From Burkholderiaceae bacterium (GTDB taxonomy: Bacteria > Pseudomonadota > Gammaproteobacteria > Burkholderiales > Burkholderiaceae_D): a DNA stretch of 38,230 bases. This document shows positions 26,686-34,410 of this stretch, one piece after another (position 1 is the stretch's first letter; every line of letters starts with the position of its first letter). The stretch is taken from positions 1 to 38,230 of the forward strand of contig JAGSYW010000006.1 of the NCBI GenBank assembly GCA_018262475.1, written 5' to 3'. The notes under the pieces were generated by a model that saw nothing but the letters and a program-made list of their open reading frames with translations, was not told where the DNA came from and did not search any database. The position numbers were made by a program, and so were the translations under genes.

Positions 26686-28593
26686 TTAATGTACGTCATA
26701 CGAACTGTCGAAGCCTTGACCCAGCTCCTCGATGCCTCGGATTGCGGTCTCGGGGAATAAATTCTGTTTAATGATCGCGGCGCGTGCTGATGCAACATCG
26801 GGCACAAAGACCACGACTGCAAGATCTTTCTTCGCACGCGAGCAACACACATAAAAGAGGCGGCGTGTTCGATCAAGTATGGACTCTTCTCCTGTCGCAA
26901 TCTTGCTCTCGTCGTTCTCTGAAAGTGGGACGTATCCAAAATACTTATCATAAGAGTATTGCCGAAAGCCCGCCTCATCATCATCAATGACAACCAAGAC
27001 TCGCTCGAACTGTGCACCTTTCACACCATGATGCGTTGCGAACGGTGATTCCTCGTTGAAGTAACGTCGGTAGGCCCAGAGTTCGTCCACGCTGCATTGA
27101 AGGTACGCTTGAATATTCTCGAAGCCGCTACTGCCATCATCCGCTGGCTCGGCAACCAAATGAACGTTGAAGCGATCGTCAAGCCGTAACAGTTCGTTAT
27201 CTCGCACATGCGTCAAGACGTCTTGGACAGTTGCTCCCGCCCCCTCAACCATCAAAGCGACGAGAGCATCGAGTGTCCGCTGCAGCATAGTGAGGACCGA
27301 AGCCACTGCCTGCCCTCGAAGGCGCTCTGGCTCTAGTTTTGGGCATTCGCTACGTAAGGTCGACATCACGCTGAACCGATCACCCGCTCGTGCTGCGACA
27401 ACGAGTGGGAGTAGCTGCTGGACGAATGGTCGAAGCGGCCAAGCTGTTCCATCCATCATCCCTTCACTCAGGCTCATTGGGGCTCGGTCATTGAGCGCTG
27501 CATACAGATTGGGGAAACCAAGCCGGTTGGCTGCCATGCGGTGTACCAAGACGAGCAGGCGAACATCACCTTGCCGGACATCGCTTAGCCACAGATCATC
27601 ACCCGTCTCGGTTGCTAACCAATGTCTTACTGCATTGAGATGCACTCTTCTTTCTGCGTCCGCCGGCAAGATGAACAAATTGGCGGTGCCAGCAACGGGC
27701 TGCTCGACGCCATCAACGGCCATCATCCGACCACGCACCTGCTCAAGGCCGTCGCCGGTGCCACGGATCGCATTGATGACCTTGAGAACCGATGTCGGGC
27801 ATCGGAAATTCTCGGGCTTTGTGATTTCTGCCCAGCCCTCGTTCGCCGGGACAGCACCTGCTCCGCTCATGTAGATCTTTTGCATTGGGTCTCCGAAGAA
27901 CCCGACGCACAGATCAGAATGCTCGCTCGCAATATGTCGTATCGCTTCGACGACATCCGGATTTGTATCTTGGCTCTCGTCAACAAAGATATAGGGAAAG
28001 CGCTTGGCGATAAGTTTCCTCAGCAGAGGATGCGCAGCGACACAGCTCGGCGTGAGCTTGAGGATATCGTCGTGACCGAGAATACCTTCAGCATAACTGC
28101 TGCCGGTACCGTAGACGAACTTCTCAACCTTGCCGATCTCTCCCAACTCGGCTTCAAGGTCAGCGATCTCCTGTTCGAGGCGTGCCTTCGTTTTCGCTTG
28201 GGTTCGTGGCCTTTCGTAGTGTGCTCGCCGCTCCGCGATCTTCTCATCGATGCGAGTAACTACCCAAGCTGCAATATCCGAATGGAACGGCCGAATAACC
28301 GACCACAGGAAACTGTGGATGGTTGAGATGTGGAATAGCGGCGAGTCGCCAACGTCGGCCGAAATCTCGCCGACAGCAACTTCGGTAAAGGTAATGCAGG
28401 CGATTTGCTTGCCAGTGAGATGCAGGGTGGGGCCTCGGGTTTTGGCCAGATGTGCGAGAGCCTTAATGAGCGAGGTCGTCTTTCCTGATCCGGCACCAGC
28501 AACCATGATGAATGAACGTGGCGGCGTCCGATCGAGACACGCTCGAACGTCTAGGTCCGCTTGCGTATCGGGACTTCCGATCCTGCTCGTCAC
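26686..28593 (-). CDS. gajB: UvrD/Rep-like superfamily 1 helicase, GajB-like
   Basis: MVAGAGSGKTTSLIKAL Walker A; YIFVDESQDTNPDVV; GFFGDPMQKIY; HGVKGAQFERVLVV; RRLFYVCCSRAKKDLAVV. GTG start overlapping the upstream gene by 4 nt (GTGA). Confidence 0.82.
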   Translation of the reverse strand: MTSRIGSPDTQADLDVRACLDRTPPRSFIMVAGAGSGKTTSLIKALAHLAKTRGPTLHLTGKQIACITFTEVAVGEISADVGDSPLFHISTIHSFLWSVIRPFHSDIAAWVVTRIDEKIAERRAHYERPRTQAKTKARLEQEIADLEAELGEIGKVEKFVYGTGSSYAEGILGHDDILKLTPSCVAAHPLLRKLIAKRFPYIFVDESQDTNPDVVEAIRHIASEHSDLCVGFFGDPMQKIYMSGAGAVPANEGWAEITKPENFRCPTSVLKVINAIRGTGDGLEQVRGRMMAVDGVEQPVAGTANLFILPADAERRVHLNAVRHWLATETGDDLWLSDVRQGDVRLLVLVHRMAANRLGFPNLYAALNDRAPMSLSEGMMDGTAWPLRPFVQQLLPLVVAARAGDRFSVMSTLRSECPKLEPERLRGQAVASVLTMLQRTLDALVALMVEGAGATVQDVLTHVRDNELLRLDDRFNVHLVAEPADDGSSGFENIQAYLQCSVDELWAYRRYFNEESPFATHHGVKGAQFERVLVVIDDDEAGFRQYSYDKYFGYVPLSENDESKIATGEESILDRTRRLFYVCCSRAKKDLAVVVFVPDVASARAAIIKQNLFPETAIRGIEELGQGFDSSYDVH

Positions 28594-30923
28594 GCTTCCA
28601 CCATATCTTCAACAACGGCTAACGCGCCCACGGTCTCGTCGTTTTGCGGCTGCTCCGGTGGAGCGATCTCTGCTTCGAGCCAGGTCAGGCCCTCGGCGAT
28701 ATAGGTCGGAACCGCCCAGTTGTCCGGATCCTCGGCGAGCAAGGCGAGTGCGAAATCAGTTTTGCTGAAGCTCTTGGCCTGCACGCGCTTATGGATGCGC
28801 TCCACAAGCGTAGTCAGATCCTTCTCCTTGGCCTTAGCGACGCGAAGCTGAAGCGGCTTACGGTCCTTGTCTTGGCACCATTCAAGATTTTCGAGCGCAA
28901 ACGCTTCTTCCAGCGTGCGTCCGGCCAGTGTCATGGTTTCTTCGCCCCAAGTGACATTGGTTCGGCATTGATAAGCAACGCGTACCAAAGCGTCATTGTC
29001 ATTCGTACGCGACATGATCTTCTGCTCAGCCGTCGCATCCCAGAGCGCGGCGACCGTACTGCATTTTGGTAGCCATTGCAGCAAAGTCTGATTGGACGTC
29101 GCAGCGCCCGGATGTCCAGCGATGCACGCTTTTCCGGGTTTCTCCGCGATCGCAGGCACATCTTCGTCATCATCGTCTATTTCCTCTTCGCCAGTGCCAA
29201 CGCCGGCTGCCTGCGCGGCGGACTCCGCAGCTTCCGCTTGAACGACACCTCCACCATCTTGTCCCTGAGGGCCGAACACACTGTCGAGATCGGTGATGAT
29301 AAGCGTTGTCAGCCCGAGAAACTCGATCAACGTCTTAAATCGGTAGCCAAACGCCCCGCCTATCTCAAGGATAGTGAGATAGGTAGACTGCAGTCGCGGC
29401 GCAGCATTAGCGATCATCTGTGGCAAGAGTAGCCGTTCGACATTGCCTTCGACCAGCACGGCACCATCAGCGAAGAACAAATCGCAGTGTGCGAGCTTCA
29501 AATAGCGCTCGAGAAAGCTCCGGATGTCTGGATCGGTGCTGTCGTAGAAAACCGAGAGATTGAGCACTTCGGAGGTCGAAACATTCTGCGCACGGCTTCG
29601 ACGGAAATAACGGATCGGCTGGAAACCTCGTTCGTAAAGAATATGAGTCGAGTGGGTTGTTACAACGACCTGGCTCGTAGAGTGCGTGCGGTCATCGTTC
29701 TTGAGCGCTAGGATGTCCATGACCTTGCGGATGAAGGCCTGCTGGAGCTGGGCGTGAAGGTGTGCCTCAGGTTCCTCGATGAAGATGAGGTGGACCGGGG
29801 GACGGTTTTCTTCGATTGCCAACCATTGTGCGTGGAGATCGAGCAATTCGACGACCATGAAGATGAGGTTTTTGAAGCCGAGGCCGTTATAGCTGTCGGG
29901 CAAGGTAGGCGGGTCGGAATCCCCATCGTTGGCACCCAACGCATAATGGACGATTGCACCATCTCGACCGCTCATGATTTGTGCTGGATCCAGGGCCGAG
30001 CGAATTATCATGCGGGGGTTTGAAAGGCCAGGATAACCAAGTTTCGACAAGCTCTTGAGCGTCGGTTCGAAGACGCGTTCGAGATGCTCGTTGAGGGAGG
30101 CCTCGGATGCGGCAAGGGCACGCAACGCCTCGATATCTGCGCCCTTTTGTTCGAGGTTGCGTCCATAGAAGCGGCTGAGCACGCGGGAGAGATCCTCGAC
30201 GCGAGAACCACCTGGACTGTCTGAGAGATGGCGTTGCGCATTCAAGAAATCAATATGGAGAAGGCCGTTCAAGATCTCACGGCCGCTCCGGTCGCGGCCG
30301 GTGAGAGAAGTTGGGGCGTAGTCATCTTCTGCGACCATGTTCGAATCGAACCGTGCGGGATCGAGTACGAAATAACGCAGCTCATATTCGTCGTGCAGCC
30401 TGCCGCCAAGGAATTCCCGCAGGTTACGTGGTGAAGGGTCGAAAATGGGCGCTTCGTCTTCATCCTTAGCGACCACGTCGAGCACACGCTGTCGCACCTC
30501 GACATAGCGCGCATGCGTCGCTGCTGGATCTCTCGGCATGTAAGCAATACGCATCCCCACCAGTTTGCCTTCCCAAGCAAGGCTGGGGAGAAGATCAATG
30601 ACGCGATGAACATCGTCTGGACCAATTTCGAGCCAAACGTCGATTTCCATGGTTGGTAAACAAGCTTCACCCTCGCATTCGCCGAACGCAACAATGTCGG
30701 TCCAAAGCTCGGCGCTGAAGTCGTGGATGTTGAAGCGGCCGCTGCCAGTAAACAGTTGGAGTGCGTGCCCAACCGATGTCTTGCCGCTGTTGTTGGCACC
30801 GACAAAGATAGATATGTCGGAGGCAAGATCAATTACGACGTTTTGCAGCCGCCTGAAATTTCGGACAGCCAGCTTCTTCAAATGCACCCTAATCTCCCCG
30901 GTTATTGGGCTTTCCGGCAGCAA
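28590..30923 (-). CDS. gajA: OLD-family ATPase/TOPRIM nuclease, GajA-like
   Basis: AVRNFRRLQNVVIDLASDISIFVGANNSGKTSVGHAL; LIFIEEPEAHLHAQLQ; VVVTTHSTHIL; TOPRIM motifs VLVEGNVERLLLPQ and LIITDLDSV. Alternative GTG start at 30887 with a GGGGAG SD. Confidence 0.82.
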   Translation of the reverse strand: MLPESPITGEIRVHLKKLAVRNFRRLQNVVIDLASDISIFVGANNSGKTSVGHALQLFTGSGRFNIHDFSAELWTDIVAFGECEGEACLPTMEIDVWLEIGPDDVHRVIDLLPSLAWEGKLVGMRIAYMPRDPAATHARYVEVRQRVLDVVAKDEDEAPIFDPSPRNLREFLGGRLHDEYELRYFVLDPARFDSNMVAEDDYAPTSLTGRDRSGREILNGLLHIDFLNAQRHLSDSPGGSRVEDLSRVLSRFYGRNLEQKGADIEALRALAASEASLNEHLERVFEPTLKSLSKLGYPGLSNPRMIIRSALDPAQIMSGRDGAIVHYALGANDGDSDPPTLPDSYNGLGFKNLIFMVVELLDLHAQWLAIEENRPPVHLIFIEEPEAHLHAQLQQAFIRKVMDILALKNDDRTHSTSQVVVTTHSTHILYERGFQPIRYFRRSRAQNVSTSEVLNLSVFYDSTDPDIRSFLERYLKLAHCDLFFADGAVLVEGNVERLLLPQMIANAAPRLQSTYLTILEIGGAFGYRFKTLIEFLGLTTLIITDLDSVFGPQGQDGGGVVQAEAAESAAQAAGVGTGEEEIDDDDEDVPAIAEKPGKACIAGHPGAATSNQTLLQWLPKCSTVAALWDATAEQKIMSRTNDNDALVRVAYQCRTNVTWGEETMTLAGRTLEEAFALENLEWCQDKDRKPLQLRVAKAKEKDLTTLVERIHKRVQAKSFSKTDFALALLAEDPDNWAVPTYIAEGLTWLEAEIAPPEQPQNDETVGALAVVEDMVEA

Positions 30924-31126
30924 ATGTGAGGTCCGCCGTCACAGCTCCAGCAAATTAAAGAACGGAACTGCCACGCAAATGATGGCCCGACTAAATTTGC
31001 GTGCGACAGCACCTAGCTCAGAGCAGACATTTTATTCCTTGGGCATAGACATCCGCAATAGCCGAATTACAGTCGGTAGTCGCATGTGAAGATGGCTGGT
31101 TTGAGTGAATACACCATACAATTAAA

Positions 31127-31158
31127 AAGGCGTGTGTCGATTGCTCAACACACGCCTT
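31127..31158 (-). terminator. Terminator-like hairpin, T-tract on the minus strand
   Basis: Perfect 11-bp stem aaggcgtgtgt/acacacgcctt with 10-nt loop; minus strand continues TTTTTAATT. Confidence 0.6.
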
Positions 31159-31566
31159 CGTAGTTTTGAAACTTGCTACCAACTCACAAAGCTTCTTGCT
31201 ATGAACTTATTGATAGCAACGTTCTTTGCAATAGCGAGATTATGTCACCTAAGTATTTGATATTTCTGGAATTGCAATAAAGACATAAGGGTGTTTTGTA
31301 GCGCGACTTGCTCAGGCATCACGGCATGGTGCGCCGGCTGGCCAAGTCGCTGTAATTTGTCTGGCCGCGCAGTTGTCATTATTGTGTGCTGCCTGCATCA
31401 GCGCGCGTGAGCTTTCAGTGCAGCATGCAAGCGCCAGCCGATTGGCGGCATCGCAGATGCATAGATTTTCTGAACGCAGCTTGTGGTGCTAATCCCCTTG
31501 TTTTGCTTGTTCCATTCCAGATTTCCGCCTAGCAGGACTAGGAAATGCAACTATTCTGTTCGGCAA

Positions 31567-31636
31567 GGCGGTGAACAACAATGAATGCAGTCGTGGCTAT
31601 GGTTATCCCGTCGGGATGAACAGCCTGTTCTCCGCC
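31567..31636 (+). other. Long imperfect stem-loop (candidate structured RNA/leader) upstream of a small membrane protein gene
   Basis: Outer arms ggcggtgaaca/tgttctccgcc (10/11); inner ggct..gttatccc-gtc-gggatgaacagcc. Confidence 0.4.
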
Positions 31637-31689
31637 TGGCGCCGCTTTTATTTTGCTGCATCAGTCCGGATTTGTTGAGTGGAGGAAAT

Positions 31690-31902
31690 ATGAAACCGCC
31701 GAAAGTTACCTATCAAGCTATTGCTGGCGCGATTTTTCTGCTGGTTGCGATTGCACTAGGCAGCATGTTGCCGGCCAAACCCAGTGTCGCATCTTCTGGT
31801 GAACAGGCCACGAAAAAGGAAGTAAGCACCAAGCCTTCAGGCGAACGGCAATTGGTTTCCCTAAAGCCTAACGAATGGGCGCGACTGCTCAAATCGCTGT
31901 GA
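31690..31902 (+). CDS. Small single-TM membrane protein (70 aa)
   Basis: GGAGG SD then MKPPKVTYQAIAGAIFLLVAIALGSMLPAKPSVASSGEQATKKEVSTKPSGERQLVSLKPNEWARLLKSL. Confidence 0.55.
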   Translation: MKPPKVTYQAIAGAIFLLVAIALGSMLPAKPSVASSGEQATKKEVSTKPSGERQLVSLKPNEWARLLKSL

Positions 31903-31992
31903 TGAGTGAAAAAGACATTTGCTGCTGTTCGCCGGTTGTGAAGGTATGTGCCGAGAACGGTCGAATCCGCCAGTATTTCGGCGGTTTCGCAA

Positions 31993-32014
31993 AATACAGG
32001 CGGGAGTATATTTT
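31993..32014. repeat. Dispersed dyad AATAC-N7-AGTATATTTT, copy C
   Basis: aatacaggcgggagtatatttt. Confidence 0.5.
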
Positions 32015-32048
32015 CTGGCCGTGGGGCTGCACATGGCGCTGAAACGGC

Positions 32049-33953
32049 TTAGCCTTTCACTCGCGCTTCAATCGCTTCCCAGCGCTCCAGGCTTTCCAGC
32101 AGCAGTTCGTCGATTTCGGTGAAGCGTTCGTTCAGGCGCTTCACTTCATCCGGTTGCGTGCGGTACAGCTCCGGGTCAGCCAGCCGATCGCCGATCGCCT
32201 TTTGCTCTGCTTCGAGTTGCGCGATTCGGTTTGGCAGCTCGTCCAGTTCTCGCTGTTCCTTGTAGCTCAGCTTCTTGCGCTGGCTGGCAGCTGGCGCAGC
32301 CTCTTTCTGTTTGGGGGCGGTGTTTGGCTTTGGCTGCGCAGTGGTGGCTGGTTCCGTTGCCGGGCGCTGGCGCTCCCAGTCGCTGTAGCCGCCGACATAC
32401 TCGCGCCACCGTCCATTGCCTTCGGATGCGATTACCTGCGTCACCACATCGTCGAGAAACATCCGGTCGTGGCTGACCAGAAACACGGTGCCAGTGTAAT
32501 CCTCAAGCAATTCTTCCAGCAGTTCAAGCGTGTCGATATCCAGATCGTTGGTTGGTTCGTCCAGCACCAGCACGTTCGCCGGTTTGGCGAACAGGCGCGC
32601 CAGCAGCAGACGGTTGCGTTCGCCACCAGACAGGGATTTCACCGGTGAGCGCGCGCGTTCCGGCGAAAACAGGAAATCACCCAGATAGCTCATCACGTGT
32701 TTTCTTTGACCGTTGATTTCGATCCATTCGCTGCCGGGCGAAATGGTATCGAGCAGGCTGGCTTCGTCGTCCAGCTGCATGCGCATCTGGTCAAAATAAG
32801 CGATTTGCAGGTTTGCTCCCTGACGGATGTTGCCGGAATCCGGCTGCAACTCGCCCAGAATCAGTTTCAGCAGCGTGGTTTTGCCGGTGCCGTTGGCGCC
32901 GATCAGGCCGACCTTGTCGCCGCGCTGAATGATGGCGGAGAAGTCGCGTACGATGGCTTTTGGGCCAAAGGATTTGCCGACCTGTTCGAGTTCGGCCACG
33001 ATGCGCCCGGAGCGTTCGCCCGCAGACACGTCCATCCTTACCTGTCCCTGATGTTCGCGTCGTGCCGCGCGCTCGACTCGCAAGGACTCCAGACGACGCA
33101 CGCGGCCTTCGTTGCGTGTGCGGCGTGCTTCGACGCCCTTGCGGATCCATACTTCTTCCTGCGCCAGGAATTTGTCGAACTTCGCATTCTCGACCGCTTC
33201 GATGGCCAGTTGTTCCGCTTTCAGCCGCTTGTAGGCGCTGAAATTGCCCGGATACGACAGCAATCGGCCGCGGTCGAGTTCGACGATGCGGGTGGCGACG
33301 TTGTCGAGGAAGCTCCGGTCGTGCGTGATCAGCAGCACGCTGCCGCGAAATTCGCGCAGCAAGCCTTCGAGCCAGACGATTGATTCGACATCGAGGTGGT
33401 TGGTCGGTTCATCCAGCAGCAGCACGTCCGGCGCGCCGACCAGTCCGCACGCGAGCGCGACGCGTTTTTGCATGCCGCCAGACAGCGCGCTGATGGTCGC
33501 ATCCCGGTTCAGCCCCAGCCGGTCGAGCGTGGTTTCGACGCGGTTGGACAGATTCCACGCATCGGCTGCATCTAGCCTGGTCTGCAGCTCGTGCAGCCGC
33601 GCGAGCGTATCGGCATCGTCAACGCCGCCAAGCATTGCGGTCAGTCGATCGAATTCGGTCAGCATCGCCTGCACGTCTGACAGGCTGCCAGCAACCGCGT
33701 CAAATACCGTCATGTCGGGCGCGAATTGCGGTTCCTGCTTGACGTAGGCAATCTTCAATCCCTGCTGCACCACCAGCAGGCCATCGTCGAGCTTCGCCTG
33801 TCCGGCCAGAATTTTCAGCAGTGATGATTTGCCGCTGCCGTTGCGGCCGATCAAGCCGACACGCTCTCCGGTCTCGAGCGAGAAATCGGCGTGGTCAAGC
33901 ATGGCATGATGGCCGAAGGCGAGTTGCGCATCGGCAAGAGAAAGGACAGCCAT
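32049..33953 (-). CDS. uup: ABC-F family ATPase Uup
   Basis: Two ABC domains (GLIGRNGSGKSSLLKILAG; GLIGANGTGKTTLLKLILGE), LSGGMQKRVALA, LSGGERNRLLLARLF, C-terminal coiled coil. Start revised to MAVLSLADAQLAFG. Confidence 0.94.
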   Translation of the reverse strand: MAVLSLADAQLAFGHHAMLDHADFSLETGERVGLIGRNGSGKSSLLKILAGQAKLDDGLLVVQQGLKIAYVKQEPQFAPDMTVFDAVAGSLSDVQAMLTEFDRLTAMLGGVDDADTLARLHELQTRLDAADAWNLSNRVETTLDRLGLNRDATISALSGGMQKRVALACGLVGAPDVLLLDEPTNHLDVESIVWLEGLLREFRGSVLLITHDRSFLDNVATRIVELDRGRLLSYPGNFSAYKRLKAEQLAIEAVENAKFDKFLAQEEVWIRKGVEARRTRNEGRVRRLESLRVERAARREHQGQVRMDVSAGERSGRIVAELEQVGKSFGPKAIVRDFSAIIQRGDKVGLIGANGTGKTTLLKLILGELQPDSGNIRQGANLQIAYFDQMRMQLDDEASLLDTISPGSEWIEINGQRKHVMSYLGDFLFSPERARSPVKSLSGGERNRLLLARLFAKPANVLVLDEPTNDLDIDTLELLEELLEDYTGTVFLVSHDRMFLDDVVTQVIASEGNGRWREYVGGYSDWERQRPATEPATTAQPKPNTAPKQKEAAPAASQRKKLSYKEQRELDELPNRIAQLEAEQKAIGDRLADPELYRTQPDEVKRLNERFTEIDELLLESLERWEAIEARVKG

Positions 33954-34054
33954 CAGGAAATAAATGCAAAAATGAACAAAGCAGGATTGTAACTGCTGAC
34001 GGTCACATTGAGGTTTGCTTGATGCGTGTCGCATTTCGGCAGCCAGTGTCGGCT

Positions 34055-34060
34055 ATAATG
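34055..34060 (+). promoter_or_regulatory. -10 element of the tRNA-Arg promoter
   Basis: TATAAT 16 nt before the tRNA 5' end. Confidence 0.6.
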
Positions 34061-34075
34061 GCGGACTTTGAAAGT

Positions 34076-34150
34076 CTCGCCGTAGCACAATGGATAGTGC
34101 ACGCGCCTCCTAAGCGTGAGATACAGGTTCGATTCCTGTCGGCGAGGCCA
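34076..34150 (+). tRNA. tRNA-Arg (anticodon CCT), CCA encoded
   Basis: Cloverleaf folds by hand: acceptor CTCGCCG/CGGCGAG, D stem GCAC/GTGC, anticodon stem CGCGC/GCGTG with loop CTCCTAA, T arm ACAGG-TTCGATT-CCTGT, terminal GCCA. Confidence 0.93.
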
Positions 34151-34185
34151 CCCCCTCTTCCAGAATTGTCCCATACAATCCAAGC

Positions 34186-34221
34186 AAACCGCGTACCCCT
34201 AAGTGGATGCGCGGTTTTTTT
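34186..34221 (+). terminator. Rho-independent terminator after tRNA-Arg
   Basis: aaaccgcg...cgcggttt followed by T tract. Confidence 0.75.
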
Positions 34222-34260
34222 GTCGTCCCAAGTGCCCCATTTACACCCAAAGAAACTGGG

Positions 34261-34377
34261 GGTACATTTGGGGGACTTTTTGCTTCAGTTAACCGCTCAA
34301 CGAAAAGTACCCCCACCAGATGAAGTTGGCCGTGACTGAATGTGCTTCCTTGGCATGGATTACCTCTAGGTGAAATT
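34261..34377. mobile_element. Probable remnant of a tyrosine-integrase/att flank downstream of tRNA-Arg
   Basis: Inverted arms ggggactttt (34271-34280)/aaaagtacccc (34303-34313), a layout typical upstream of tRNA-integrating tyrosine recombinases in Proteobacteria; the following ATG opens only an 18-codon frame. Confidence 0.4.
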
Positions 34378-34410
34378 TAATAGTCCACCGTCACCTAAAA
34401 TAAATATTCA

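Noticed and set aside
26264-30923. Retron, CBASS or BREX assignment for the defence region
   Set aside because: No reverse transcriptase, cyclase, PglZ/BrxC or methylase gene is present; only OLD and UvrD-type proteins are supported.
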